The position numbers and the translations under genes are program-made. Source: Amoebidium appalachense (Eukaryota > Ichthyosporea). Taken from it: 64,000 nt of DNA. The DNA is taken from NCBI GenBank assembly GCA_963693365.1, contig CAVNZM010000002.1, positions 14,694,001 through 14,758,000 of the forward strand, read 5' to 3'. Under the pieces are notes generated by a model, which was not told the origin of the DNA, did not search any database, and saw only the letters and a list, made by a program, of their open reading frames with translations. This document shows, piece by piece, positions 1 to 13,797 of this stretch (within the stretch, counting starts at the first letter, position 1; every line of letters starts with the position of its first letter).

Positions 1-1749
1 TGCCCCACACAGGGCCATCTCTTCTCTTCATCAACAACAAGGAGTTTTCAGATGCCGACTTGCAAAACATCTGCACGATTGCTGGAAGGGGCAAGATCAA
101 TCAGACCACTGCGATTGGAAGATTCGGGGTGGGGGTCAATACCGTCTACATGGTCACCGACCTCCTCCAATTGGTGACCCGTGACCTTGCCTGCTTTTTC
201 GACCCCAACAAGACCCATGTCGATCGTAGGTTTTCAACTTCCCCCGGTCCCAAAGCACCAACAACCACACCCACCCACCCACCCACCCACCCACCCACGC
301 GCACTCATGGACCCACTCACCCAGCCGCACGCACGGGCACATGCATCCGCACCCACACACGCACCCACCCGCATCCGGCGCGCCATCCCCCACCGTGCAT
401 GCACACGCACGCACATGCACACGCGCACACGCACGCACGCACATGCACACGCACACACACAAGCAAGAATACACACGCACACGCACACGCACGGGCACAC
501 AAATGCGCATCAACATACATGTACGCATGCACTCGGGCACACGCGCTCAAGCGCGCATGCTCACACACACACACGTGCACCTACGCGCGCACACACGTTC
601 TCCTCTTACCCCCCTTAGTCATGTGGGCCTCTCCCCCTTGTTCCTCCGCCCTTCTGGTCTTTCATATTATGATCCGCCCAAAGAGTCCCCTCCCCATAAC
701 CACAATGGTCATGACCGTCAGTAAGAGTGGGAGGAGAGGGGATTGGTGGTTGGGGGGAGGGGAGAGGGGACAGGGGGGGGGGGGGGGGGGGGGGGGGAGA
801 GTAGGGGGGGAGGAGGAGGAGTGGGCAAGTGGTGGGGGGAGCAGGGGGGTGATGAATCCAGGATGACATTGGCACAGAGGGTCATATAGCTGCATGCGGT
901 TGGCCACAACCACCTTCTACACACGATATTCATATACAGCACCGCCATTGCCATTCACAATTTCCAAAAAGCTCACATGCACCAGAGACCGCCCCCCCCC
1001 CCCCCCCCCCCCCCCTCCCCCTGTGGGACCCCACCTGACGAATCTTTCCCAGCCACCTCTCCACCATCTCCCTTGGCTTGCTCTCCATCTACCCCCCCCC
1101 CCCCCCCTCTTTCTCCCCTTTACCCCTTACCCCTTCCCCCATTCCCCCCTTCCTCCTGCTCCCTTTCTCACCTCTCTCCCTCCTTCCCCCCTCCCCCCCC
1201 ATTTCTTCTGACCACCTTTAACATTCGTACCCCAACCTGTAATCCCCCACCTCACCCCACACCCACGCCCCTTCCACCGTCACACACAGCCACACAAAAT
1301 GCCACCCTTCGTGCCTTCCGCCTGTCCATGTGCAAGCGGTCCTACCCCGACCAGCTGGCGCCGTTTGAGGCCCACGTGGGGGGTGCCCTGGCCGACCACC
1401 ACACCGGCACAATTATCCGCCTGCCCCTTCGCACCAAAGAACAGGCAAAGGTAACCAACTCGACATATATACTTTGTTCCCTCGTTGACCTCACCCTTTA
1501 AACACGGCTTTTCGTCATGGACAATTTGTAACCCCCCCACACCATGGACCAGTCGCCCTTGAACCCCCAAACCAGTTGCCTCAATTCCCCTAACCAGTTG
1601 TTTTAAAACCCCCTACCAGTTGATTAAAATTCCTTACCTGCCCACACTCTTCGTTGTTCACTCATTTCGGATCTCGCCCAACTGACCCCCCGCCCATCCC
1701 CCCCCCCCCCCCCCCCTGGGCCCTACCCCATCCCCCCCCCCCCCCCCCC

Positions 1750-1790
<41 letters not shown>

Positions 1791-4700
1791 CCCCCTTCCC
1801 TTTTTTCCCCCTCTCTTCTCCAGGAGAGCAAGATCTCTGACAAGGTGATCAGCCCAGCGGAAATTGAGCAGATTCTCCGGGATTTCGTGGACACAGGCAA
1901 GGACTGCCTTCTCTTTTTGAGAAATTTGCGCCAAGTGTCAGTGAAAGTAATTGATGTGGGAGGTACTGTACGGTGGTCGGCAAAAGTGGAGGCAGAGAGA
2001 AAAAAATCTGGACCGGAATTGGGCTCGGTAGCCGATATTTACATGGTGGGCCCCACAAGACTGGCCACTCTCTTCAAAGAGTGCAAATTCCTCCTCCTCC
2101 TCCAACCCCCCCCCCCCCCCCCGCCAAAAACAATAGTGCTTAGTGGTGTCTATGCATACCTTCGTCCCCCCCCCCCTCTCCCCACCCCCCCTTTCCCCCC
2201 CCTTTCATCCTTTCCCCCTAGATTCCATTTGCATATGCATAGGCGCTGGCGGCAAGAGGGGGAGGGGGGAGGGGGAGGAGGGGGAGGTAAAGGGAAATAG
2301 AGGGGGGGGGGTTCCAATGGAGGGGTAAACGGGTGTATGAGTGGGTGTGGGTATGGGGGGGGGGGGGGGGGGAGGGTCGGGGGCGGGGGGGGGCAGGGTT
2401 TGGAAGCCAACCCTCTAATCTTCACAGAGACTGTCTGGGGCAAAGCCCAACTCGAACCTGGTCATGGACGGGATGGATGACGTCATTCTCACGTCACGGG
2501 CCCATGGGGGTCGGAGTGTGGAGACCCCCTACCGAGTATACTCTGTGCTGCGCATGGATACCCCCTTCAGAGCCAAATTTCCACCGAAATTGGGTGAAAG
2601 GCACCTTCCACTTGCTCAGGTACGTGTCGTTTTTCTTGCGTTCTCAAAGTGCAAATTGTCCTCTTGCGTAACCCCCCCCCCCCCCCACCTCCCCCAACCT
2701 CTCCCGCCAAAAATACACATTCCCCTCTCCCCAACTCTTGCTCCCTCTACCCTACCCACTCCAAACAATACCCCCCTGTACCCCCCCCCCCCTTCCCCCC
2801 CCCCCCCCCCCCCCCTCTCTTTCCCCCCCCAAACCCCAAGCCCCCTCCCAGGTTCTCGCATCCCGTCCTCATTAGGGCGACCTATCTCTCCTCGCTCCCA
2901 CGCTATCCCTTGTTTCTTACCATTACCTTGCTACAAATTTTCCGCAATTTTAGAACTTGTACTCTCGTTACCATCAGTTACTGATCTACCTCGTCTCCAG
3001 GTTGCCTACCCCCTAGACCCCCGCCACCTTCCTAATATGGAAGGTCGTGTGTTCTGTGGGCTTCCGCTGCCGTTGACCCATAGCATGCCCGTGCACATCA
3101 ATGCACCGTTTGCACTGGCCTCCAACCGCCGAGACATCCTATTGGACGAGAGGGGCAGGGAGCACGGCCATATCTGGAACCAACACCTGCTCATGGGTAT
3201 GTGCACCCCCTCCCCGCCCCCCCCCCCCTCCCCCCGACTGATTTCCTCCCTCCCCCCCCCCCCCCCCTCCGCCCCCCTCTCTCTCTTCCCAAAAGGCTAT
3301 CTATTTGTCTCATGCTTTGTGTTTCCTTATCCCCCTCCCTTCCTCTACATGTGTTGTCCCTTTCCAGCACTAATGCTCTTGATAATCACAAACCGGCCAT
3401 TTCATTTTTGAGTCCTGGCCTTGAAACCGGAGAAAACACACAGCAAATCAGTGTTAATATTTCGTATGCACAGGAATTTGCAATATTTTAAGTCAAGTTG
3501 GTTTTCATTTTGTTTGTCCTCCCGCTAAAACCCAATCCCCGAAAACCCGTGCATGACAGCTGACCGATTTCCTTCCCCCCTCCCCCCCTCCCCCCCTCCG
3601 CCAGTCCTCCCCTCCCCCCCCCCCCCCCTCCCTGCCGCACTATGCGCCCCCTATCCCCATGTTCACCTCTCGCCGTCTCCCCCCGGCTGCCCCCCCCCCC
3701 CCCCCCCCCCCCCCTTCCCCTCCACACACACACACCAACCCCATATGTTCCCCTAACGTTGCACTAGCACCCCTTCCTCTCCCGGGCCCCGGGCCCCTTG
3801 CCGGCTCGGCATCCCCCCCCCCCTTCCTCCACCCTTTCCTTCCCCTACACCCTCCATGTCCCCGTTTTCCCTCGCAACACACGCAAACACTCAGGCCCAC
3901 TCTGTGAGGCCTACATCCAAGCCGTTCTCCAGGCCAGAGACCTCTCCCACCAGTTCCACCTACATTTGCTCCCAGCAATCTCCCCGGAAAACAAAGTATC
4001 TTCCCCTCCTCCACCTACCTCCCCCCTCCCAGCGCCCACATTTACACGTAAATGCATTCTCATTGGCCTCGTTTCTCTAGACTTCCTTACAGTCCACAGG
4101 ACCACTAATCTAGCTGACTGCTGCTGTCCTATCCCCCCCCCCCCCCCCCCCCTCCCCCGCCCCTCCCCGTGAACTATATTGCCACACATTTCCCCAGCTG
4201 GAGCAAGCAGTTTACTGGTGTCCATTTTGTCTTTCTGGCTATCAGATTTCAAGTAGGATTCTCTGTGAATTTCACAAACACTTACATGTACCATTGTTTT
4301 GGGTCCACAGAGATGGTTCGACTTTGCTACCTCAGTCTGCAAGCAGGCGTGCAGTAGGTCGATATTTGCCCGCCTCTTGCCCTCCTCCACCGATACCGCA
4401 CCATTGGGCCATTCGGGCTGGCACCCTGGCAACCGAAACCACACCCTCTACGTCATCAGCAAGAGGGACCCCCACCCACCCCTCCTGCACTTTCTGGCCC
4501 AGGAGAAGGGTCTATGTCTTTATGAAATCCCTCGTGCCCTGCATGCCCGTGGTGTCGACATGGGCCTGTAAGTCATCAATTCCTCGTCCCTCCCCCCCCT
4601 TCCCCCCCCCCACATACCCACCTACCCACCCCCCACCCCCCTCCTCCTCCCCCCCTACCTCTCTGCTTATTAATACACCACCTGTTACAGCTGCACGCAG

Positions 4701-6225
4701 CAAACTCGCCCCGCACATTCTTTAAATAACCAGAAGCACAACAAGTTAAATCCCTCCCCCCTCCCCCCCCCTTCCCCCCCCCCCCCTCCCCCCAACACAC
4801 ACACAGACTGCTTGTGTGCAGTTTTATGTTATTCCTTGGGGTCCTAGGCCTAGTGTTGGATCACTCAATCCCCGCTCCCTCAAATACAAACCACGACATA
4901 CGGCCCTTTCTCAAAAAACTCAAAACCAGCACCCAGCAAGGGTGCACTTGAGATGGACGTGTGGGTGGTGACGCTGGGCTTGTAGTGGAGAAGGAATGGG
5001 GTTGGCCGAGAAAATTCACACAGAAACTCACAAGTATCTTAAAGGCATGCCACATGTAGTTACACACTCGACCCATTCATACTTCAAAGATGCGACATCT
5101 CATCCACGTATACCCCCGCAGGCCAATCAAATCTCTGGATTCATCATCCGTGGCCGCCTTCTACCGTGCCCAAGCCAGTGCCCACTCCCCGACCGAGTGG
5201 GCACTGGATCAGTGCCCATTTCCCAGCCTCAAAACGGCCGGTCACGTGACTACCATTGCTCGGTTTGTGGGTGGGGAGGACTGGCGGCTGTTGGAGGGCA
5301 CACCGCTGCTTTTGATTGGCCAGGACACACTGGCCATATTTGGAAAGGGGCAGAAGCCACGCACCATTACAACTCCAACGTATGTCCTGTGTAATGTTTG
5401 GAAGAGATACCTTCATTTCCCCCCCCTCGAGCCCCCCCCCCCCCCCCCCCCCCCCCCCTTCCCCCCTTCCTGCTCCCCATACCTTCGTCCCCCCCCCCCC
5501 CCCCCCCCCTCCCCCCCCCCCCCTTCCTCCTCCCCATACCTTCGTCCCCCCCCCCCCTTTCCTCCCCCCACCCAGGTTGCCCCTCTTCCCTCTGGTTTCT
5601 TGGGTGTCTTTCTCTTATCCCCCCCCCCCTCTCTCTGTCCCCGAGTCTCCCCCCCCCCCCCCCCCCCCCCCCCCCCCACACACACACAGAGACACCTATT
5701 TGCTCCTCCTGTCCCTGTTGCATCCCAACTAGTACTGCCCTAAATGTTTCTACATATGGCCATCCTTCCCAGCCCCGGTCTTCCAACCTTGACTCTGTCT
5801 TTTGACAGCTCCTATACTATATGAGGCCTCTCTCTCCACTCAAAGAGTAACACACTCTCCTTTACCCCCTTTCTTCTGCCACTACTTTGGTGGTGTTCGC
5901 TCCGTCGATTGCAGTTCCTCATGCAGTTCACGTCTACCAGATCCCTTCTTCTCTTGCTCCTTTCCTTTCCAAGCTGCTGTTTAAACCCTTACATTTAGGG
6001 TGTCTACTCTGCTTGGGAGAGTTTGACCTCCCCACCCCCCCCTCTCTTGCACACTGACACTCACTCACATTTCTTTTGCCGAATTTCATTGCCCCCCCCC
6101 CCCCCTCCCCCCCCCCCCCCCCCCCCCCCCGCCCCGCCCCTTCCTCCCGCCCAGGCTTCCCAACTGCACCCCGTCACCTTCTTCCATCCTCTTCCTAACC
6201 TCATACCGCCCCCACCTCTCCCTCC

Positions 6226-6269
<44 letters not shown>

Positions 6270-6316
6270 TTCCCCGAGACTCTCTCCGAGGTTCTCTCTC
6301 TCTCTCTCTCTCTCTC

Positions 6317-6353
<37 letters not shown>

Positions 6354-8077
6354 ACCTCTCCCCCTCCCTCACGCGCTCCCACCTGGGCCACTCTCCTTAA
6401 CATACACAGGCATACACCAATCAGCTTGAGGCAGTGTCTAAGGGTTTTGTTTGACGACAAGGTATCTCGCTTGCGATTGGTCAACAGCAAGACATTGGAA
6501 TTCCTGGGGGAGGAGGGCAAATCCAAGTACCTGGATGCACTCACTTGGGCCCATGTGGAGGCGGAGATGGAACATTCGGCTATTCCTTCTATCTGCCGTC
6601 AGGTAACCCCCCCCCCCCCCAAAAAAAAAAACCAAACCAAAAAAAGAACATAACAATAAACTTACTTGAAGTCAAACAAAATCATGAAATAAATCAAGTG
6701 CTAGCCTCCTGTGTTCCATGGTTTGGCCATCAACATGCCCTTTAGCTTCCCTCCATCCCCCCCCCCCCCCCCCCCCTCCCCCCCCCCCAGGCCTCACCCT
6801 CTGGATGCACCCCTCTGGGCCCAGCGACCACCCTCTTCTGCCATTTCAACTCTTCTCGCATAAGATTGCATCCTTTTATTCGTGCCAATCATGCATGATT
6901 TTCTCCCAATCAGGCGGTGGAGGGCGAGGTGAAGCCGTCCGACGAAGACCTCCGGGTCCTAAGGTCACTGTGGCTCATCATCAGTGGACTTTCGGGCCGG
7001 GTCAGCACCGGTCTGTTGGCCCGTTGGAGGGTGGTAGTGGCCCGAAATGGACAGGGGGAGACGATGCTGGTAACGCCAAGTGTGCTGGCTGGTGGGTGTG
7101 CGTGGCAGGCAGAGAACAGTGCCCTGGCAGACTTAAGGGTCACCCTGGCCAGACTCGGGATCTATCAGGTACGATTGCATTTTTTCTTTTTCCGTGTTCA
7201 TGGTTAGGTGGGTACGCCTTAGGACTTAGGACCAGGGGAGGGGCGGGGGGAGGGGGGGGTGCAGCGGGGACGGGGGGGGGGGGGGGGGGGGGGGAGAGAG
7301 AGAGGGGGGGGGGGAAGAGGGTGGGGGGGGTGGGGGAGGGGGAAAGAGGGGATTGGAGAGATCAAGGGTAGGAGAGTAGTTCATTTTATTCTACAGCAGG
7401 CAGGTCATTGTTTTACTTTTTTTTTTTGTGGGTGGGGGGAGGGGGGGGGGGGGGGGAGAGAGAGGGGAGGGGATTGCTGTCGTGCCGTTGGCGAAGGCTC
7501 GAAAAGTTTTAAGTGGGGAGGGAAGGTGGGAGAGGATAAGTTGTGTATCATTGAAATATTTTATTTTTGGCTGTTACCCAGATGGTATGCTACAAGGTAT
7601 CAGCCCCCCCCCCCCCCCCCCCCCCCCTCCCCTCCCCCCGCTACCGCAGTCACCTGAGCGGATCACCACCAAACCACCCACCCAGCCACGTTTTTTAATT
7701 TTGGTCTGACATTCGGTACACAACCCACACAGGTCATCGACTATGTGCGTCTTCCTGACGCCGCAGCCAACTGTGGCCCTCCTCCAATCATCGACATCTG
7801 CTCGTTCCCTCAGTCTCTGTTGGCTCCGCTGGAATTGCGCAAGCAACGGATTGGATCCTTGTCAGGCGAGGAATGCGATCATCTCCTGCGCCAATTTCTT
7901 GCCTGCAACCTCCAACGATATGACGCAAGTATCTTGGCCAGCCTGCCGCTCTTCCCCAAAGCATTCACCAACCCCCCTACCCGCACAGCCATTTCCTCTG
8001 GTGTTGTGCTACTACCCCCGAAATTGGCCTCGCTCCCTATCACGGTATGTTTTTGGGGCCCTCATCCCTGGTTCGGC

Positions 8078-8125
<48 letters not shown>

Positions 8126-8267
8126 CCCCCTTCCCCCCTTTTGCAGCTTCCCCACCACCCCCACTCCCACCCCCCTCTTCTCTCCCCCCGGCGGCAATTG
8201 CTCACAGAGCCCATATAGCCATCAAGCCCTACCATCCCCCCCTCCCCCCAACCTGCCCCCCCGCCCC

Positions 8268-8327
<60 letters not shown>

Positions 8328-10524
8328 CCCATCCCCCCCCCCCCCCCCCCCCTCCCAGGGCCCCCAAACCATTCGCCCCTGTTCGCTTCCCCCCTCAACT
8401 CACAACCCCCCACCCACGTCTACACCTAAACCCACCCTTCCCCTCTCCCCAGTACCGCATACATGCCACTGAAATCTACACCAAACGTAAGCATAATAAC
8501 AGGCTAACCCACATAAACAAAATCATCCAAAACCCACTTGAGCATATTCTGATTGGCCATTAATCACACCAGGGTCTCGCCGGCTCCAACACCCCGTACT
8601 TCCTCTACCGTCCCGAGTTCATCAACCTCTACCAGAGGTTCGGTGCCACCAGTGCACCAAGCCCTGCCCAATTTTTCACCACCGTCGTCAGCGTCGCATG
8701 GTCGACACTTTCCGAAAACGACAAGAATGTTCTTCTCGACTTCATTAAGCACCACCAACATTCGCTTTTGGCTGACAGCCAATTCAAGGCGGCATGGAAA
8801 AACGTCGCTTTTGTCCGTGTTGCATCGGGTGGTTATGCTGCCCCAAGTGCTGTGTACGACCCAACCCTCGCGCAGTTGGGCGAACCCCGCATACCTTTGG
8901 CCCCGTTCAACGCACCTGATTGGTTGGAAATCCTCCGCAACCTCGGTATGCGCGTGATTGTCTCCCCTGTACTTTTCCTCCAACTCGCGCAAAACGCCAA
9001 CACCATTGAACGGGGGGCATACCTCTACCAGTACCTGGTGACAAACGTTGCAACACTCACGGCGGATGCAAACATAAATTCCCAGCTCGTAACTGTGAAA
9101 TTCATCCCGGCCCAAAATCCTGCACAGCCGCCGGCCCCAACCGGCCACTACACGAGTTTCCTGGGTGACATCCAGCCCCCCCCACCACTCACTTTCCCAA
9201 CAAATCAAGGGAGCAACCGTCTCGTCTCTCTCTCGGAGTTGCGTGAAGACAGACTTTGGGAGGTTACCTTCACCCACACGGCCCGTCTGTGGTTCCCCGA
9301 GGCGGCCACAGATTTCCAAACCAACTTCCGCATGATTTTCGGCCAGTCATTCACCGTGCAGCCCTCGTTGAATGATCTACATCGTCACACGAGCATTCTC
9401 ATCCAATCACTGGGCACCCAACCCGTTGCCTCATGGCTCCAGCGAGTTTACAGCCACCTCGACACCCGCCTGGAACAAGAAAAAGACGACAGTTCGAGTC
9501 AGAGCTTCCGGGCAAAGCTGGCCAACCGGTTCGGTGATATAGGGTGCATTGTCGTCAACGCTGACCCAATTCGTTACAATCAGCGCGGCAGCAGCAGCAG
9601 CCGTGGCCCGGCCCGTGAGGCCCAGGTGTTCAAGCCATCCCATGTGTGGTTTGACAAAACACCCGATGTTGTCAGTCTGGCACACAGTGATATCCTGGAG
9701 GGTGGAGTCAAGCTGGTGGCGAGATTCTGCCATGATTTCGGTGTGCAAGTGGGATTTGTGACATCGTTGGATTTCCCCTACGCGAAGTTGGCGGAGGCAC
9801 TCAGCATGGGGTCGGTGGTGAAAGCGGAGATTGTACGTCTCATGGAAAGGATTAGTCACGTGAGCAACGACCAATTGGATTCGTTCCTTGCGGCGGTGCA
9901 GTTTGTGGACGACAGTACACCCCATCGCCTTCCCGACGACTCCGGGCACCTGTACCCCATTGGTGAGCTGGTGTTGTGCTACAAAACCAACCCGGCACAC
10001 CAAGAGAGACGCCGTTTGGTTAACGACAACGAATACCGATATCTCCACGAGAAGGCACAGTTTATGGTGGGCATGTCCAGATTTGAGGTTCGGAAAATCA
10101 CGGAAGTCACCCGGGTTGAGATCGTTTCTGTGGCTGATGGTGGGCAGGGATTGGGTGGAGCCCAACCAATCATTGAGCTTCAAGAGGCAGTGCGGTCGGT
10201 ACGTTTTGCACGCGTCGTGTGGCGATTGGTCGATTCGGCCACGGAGGAAAAGCTTGCATTCCTGCGTCGGGCGATAGTGTTGGAAACGGGTGGTTTGGTG
10301 CAGAGGGTGGTTGATGTGGTGAGTGGGCGGGTGGTGGGGGCAGAAAAGCAGGCTAAGCAGTACTGCACGCAGGAGGATGGGGTCACGACCTTCTACGTCA
10401 CTACCGCCGGTACGTGAAATGCTACTCCCCCCTCCCCCCCCCCCCCCCCCCCCCCAAAACACACACACGCACGTGCACACACGTGTACGCATATATATAT
10501 ATACACACACACACACACACTGCG

Positions 10525-10568
<44 letters not shown>

Positions 10569-10645
10569 GCGCGCGCACACACACACAAAGTTAGTGGTAT
10601 CTCCCCCCCCCCAAACACACACACGCACGTGCACACACGTGTACG

Positions 10646-10679
<34 letters not shown>

Positions 10680-10687
10680 GCACTGCG

Positions 10688-10779
<92 letters not shown>

Positions 10780-12045
10780 TTCACCCCGGCTGCGCCCTTA
10801 ATGAGAGTCAAGCGGATTTGGATGGGTGTTTGAAGTGTGTTGGTGTAGGTACGTGGGCCGGTGGGTGCTGTCAACTGTTACGTACGTGGGTGGTTTCCAT
10901 ACGTACGAAAGGCACATAGTTAGCCTTAAGCATGTGAACGGAGCATCCATTCATCAATCCGAATATTCCACACAGATGCGGGCGCCGCGGTCACTCTTCT
11001 CGCCGAAATGCTGCAAGACACTATTACGAACACGCTCACCACAGCAGAATCCGCCCAATCGGAGGTGGAAAAACGACTCCGCAAAATACCCCAACTTCTC
11101 GGGTTTGTGCTGGACAAGGAGCCCATTGTACGGTTTCTGGACACCTTTGACTGCCGCAAGTTCGAGCCGAGGGAGCATCTGGGGTCCCTGCTGGATGAGT
11201 GGGAGGCAGAGGATGCGGCACTGATTGAAGGAAATGTGGAGGTATGGGTCCGGTGCCGTGTGTGTGTGTGTGTGTGTGGTGGTGGTGGTGGGGGGGGGGG
11301 GGGGGGGGGGGGGGGAATAGAACAAGGCAATCTGGTAGTGGGTAGAATTGGGAAGGGGGAGAGAGGGAGGTATGGGAGGAAAGAGGCGAAACTGGATGTG
11401 GGGGAAACTTTTAAAGGGAGGGAGGGTGAGGAGAGGTGATGGGTGGCTGGCCATGGGTGACTGGAGAAGGCGTGCTGAGGGACAGAGGGTAAGGAGGGCA
11501 CCGGAGGGGGAAGGGAGGGAGGGAGCTGAGGAGTCTTTCATCCAAATGCAGGGGCTTTTCTGTGCTTGTGTATGTACACACATGCCACAACAGCACCTAT
11601 GGTTGTGTGTCATGTATGAGCTGTACACATGGTGGTGGTGGGGAGGCTGCTGAGAGAGGGGGGGGGGAGGGGTGTGAGGATGATGGGGACAAGGAGTTTT
11701 CGTAAGGCGTGGTGTGCTAGTTTGCTTAGGAATGCCCTTGATAACCACACAACCGTGCAGGCAAACACGGTTGTGGGTTACCTTACGCCCAGCAACATGT
11801 TCGTCTATGCGCTTGTGTTGGGCGCCGCCAGCGACACCCACACGAGGGTGGATGCTGGGTCTGAGCCGCTGGTGGTGGACAACGTCACACTGAGACGGTT
11901 GGTGGCCGAGGGAGAGGCTAGGAGCGTGCTGACGGCAGCACAGAAGAGGGCAACCATTGAAAAGGTGTAATTGGTTTGATGTGTGCGTGTTTGACGTGTG
12001 CATGTGGTCGTGTATGGTGGGTGGGTGGGTGGTGCTGGTTCCGTA

Positions 12046-12093
<48 letters not shown>

Positions 12094-13310
12094 TTGCAGG
12101 GTTGAAAGTTGGTATTAGCACAAGGGCACACACACGTGCACTACATAGGGTGGGCACATGTTCTGAGCCTCACATAAATATCCAACCACCCCAAACACAC
12201 TACCTTCCCCCCACCCCCCAAAAAACAAACAAACAAAAACACACACCCCACACAAAGTAATGCATACATTCTAACCACCCCCACACACCCAATCACTCCC
12301 ACACCCAACATCCCACACCCACTCACATCCAGTGACACCCGCCGACACCCACCTACCCACACCTACAAAACCACCCACACCCATTCACATACACATACAC
12401 ATACACGTACTGTGGCACATGCGCACACCTGCACGCCCACATCAACCCCCACCCCACCCACCCCCACCCACCCCCACCCACCCCCACACACCCCCACACA
12501 CACCCACACAGTTGGATGAAAGACTGAGGGGCATGAGTGCTGATGAGGCGGCCAAGCTGCGCCAAGACTACATGCGGCGGCTTCACATTGCACTCACAAA
12601 TGACATCAGCGAGGAGGCAAGTCTCTCCCCCCCCCCCCCCCCCTCCCCCCGCAAACAGGGTACCCGGGGTACTACAAAGATACCTGAGCACAGCCAGGCA
12701 TGAATCCATGATATCCTTTTAGCGCAGTAGTACCGTTAAACGTGCCCCCACCCTTCCTCCCGGCAGACATCTACACTCAAAAAGAGATAAAATGAAGGAA
12801 ATACCAACCTCGTTTAATGTCCCCTACACACAGAGCCACGAGTGCTCTGTCTGTCTGGAGCTGCTTGCCCGGCCCACGGTCCTCCCCTGCGGCCACTGTT
12901 TCTGTCTGCTGTGTGTGAGATCCCTCCCACACAACAACAGCCTCTGCCCTCTGTGCTGCAAACCCTGTCAGCCGAACACGCAAGAGGAATTCAAGCCGTT
13001 TGCAGAGCTTCTGGAGACGTGGTTCCCAGACCGTTACCGTGAACGAACACACGAAATCGACTTGGCCTTGAACAACATGAACCAGCCGCAGAATGCACAC
13101 GTTCCCCCTCCTGCACCCGCACCACCAGTTTTGGCTGCCGTCGTAGCTGCGGCCGCGGCAGTCCCAGTGCAACCGAATGTTGGAGTGGCGGAGGATGGTG
13201 GAGATTTGGGTGTTGGGCATAGGCCTAGGGAGCCCAGACGTAGGCGCAATAGGGGGGCTGGGGTGGGTAGGGGGGGGGACTGCTTGCACTGCCCCACACA
13301 TTGTCCTTAG
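1..13310 (+). CDS. Sacsin-like GHKL-ATPase/RING-finger protein, 3' part, 16 exons
   Basis: Predicted giant chaperone-like protein with sacsin-type (HSP90-like GHKL) modules and a C-terminal RING, so probably a chaperone/E3 ubiquitin ligase hybrid. Exons: 13-225, 1290-1450, 1824-about 2044, 2428-2619, 3001-3196, 3895-3995, 4311-4567, 5122-5379, 6410-6602, 6914-7168, 7733-8044, 8573-10409, 10976-11241, 11761-11964, 12512-12616, 12834-13310. Frame is kept at every junction except the uncertain 3' end of exon 3. The first exon carries [11 protein letters not shown], which matches the sacsin motif GRFGLGFNSVY; exon 5 has LPVH-like and SNRRDILL motifs typical of sacsin repeats. About 1,750 codons are present. 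The N-terminus and the ATP-binding N-box lie outside the window. Plant sacsin-type proteins with a C-terminal RING are known; animal sacsin ends in J and HEPN domains instead. The last intron is GC-AG. Confidence 0.88.
8573..10409 (+). CDS. Largest exon of the sacsin-like gene (612 codons)
   Basis: This single open exon begins GGT CTC GCC after the acceptor CACACCAG and ends one base into a codon at G|GTACGTG. It joins in phase 0 to the exon ending at 8044. It encodes the globular middle of the protein between the first sacsin module and the C-terminal region. Visible segments include [20 protein letters not shown] and the [12 protein letters not shown] stretch. It contains no low-complexity run except a short Ser cluster, in sharp contrast to the flanking introns. 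A possible 34 bp exon at 8453-8486 would break the frame and was left out. Confidence 0.88.
10438..10779. repeat. Duplicated CA-rich block in a sacsin-like gene intron
   Basis: Two consecutive blocks of about 165 bp share the order poly-C, AAACACACACACGCACGTGC, GTGTACGCATA, (CA)n, CTGCGCGTAC, (CA)n, CTGCGCGCGCGC. They differ in repeat number. Confidence 0.85.
12834..13310 (+). CDS. Terminal RING-finger exon of the sacsin-like gene
   Basis: The exon starts at AGC CAC GAG TGC after the acceptor CACACAG and ends at TAG 13308-13310. It encodes a C3HC4 RING: CSVC, then [10 protein letters not shown], then CPLC, with all eight metal ligands in the usual spacing. RING domains recruit E2 enzymes, so an E3 ligase role is likely. 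An Ala/Pro-rich, probably disordered stretch follows, then a basic patch RRRRNRG that could act as a nuclear localisation signal. The exon joins in phase 0 to the exon ending at 12616, but only if the intron starts with GC. Confidence 0.88.
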   Translation, partial: SHECSVCLELLARPTVLPCGHCFCLLCVRSLPHNNSLCPLCCKPCQPNTQEEFKPFAELLETWFPDRYRERTHEIDLALNNMNQPQNAHVPPPAPAPPVLAAVVAAAAAVPVQPNVGVAEDGGDLGVGHRPREPRRRRNRGAGVGRGGDCLHCPTHCP

Positions 13311-13539
13311 TCGATGTTTGAATGCGAGATCTGTGTACACCTGGTATGTAAATTTGATTTTGCTGTTTTTGCTTTTTAGAGTATACGTGACAACCCTTTT
13401 CCTGACAATTTTGAGATGGCCGGTAGGCTTTGAGATGGACAATGACGTGGTAAATTTTGAACAGTTTATATATTTCTTTACTTTTATGTCAGGTCGAAAT
13501 GTTTTTCTCATCTTATGGCTATGGTATAACCTCAGATGA

Positions 13540-13545
13540 AATAAA
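13540..13545 (+). promoter_or_regulatory. Candidate poly(A) signal AATAAA, first copy
   Basis: AATAAA lies about 230 nt after the stop codon of the sacsin-like gene, inside the first duplicated 3' unit. The second unit has the same signal at 13792-13797. No T/G-rich downstream element can be assigned with certainty. Confidence 0.45.
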
Positions 13546-13791
13546 GATCAAATTCTTCTCATTTGCCAGCTCAAGAGTAAATACCGAATGTCTGTGCCCC
13601 CCCCCCTCCCCCCCCCCCAGTTTTTGCTTTTTAGAGTATACGTGACAACCCCTTTCCTGACAATTTTGAGATGGCCGGTAGGCTTTGAGATGGACAATGA
13701 CGTGGTAAATTTTGAACAGTTTATATTTCTTTACTTTTATGTCAGGTCGAAATGTTTTTCTCATCTATGGCTATGGTATAACCTCAGATGA

Positions 13792-13797
13792 AATAAA
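13792..13797 (+). promoter_or_regulatory. Candidate poly(A) signal AATAAA, second copy
   Basis: Duplicate of the AATAAA at 13540, carried by the second tandem 3' unit. If both work, the gene would have two alternative 3' ends about 250 nt apart. Confidence 0.4.

Noticed and set aside
1654-1848. Pro-rich or Gly-rich proteins from poly-C/poly-G tracts throughout the window
   Set aside because: Homopolymers give stop-free frames automatically; these tracts lie in introns defined by flanking exons.
8453-8486. Possible 34 bp exon ([11 protein letters not shown]) in the sacsin-like gene
   Set aside because: It has AG and GT borders, but using it puts the following 612-codon exon out of frame; direct joining of 8044 to 8573 keeps phase 0.
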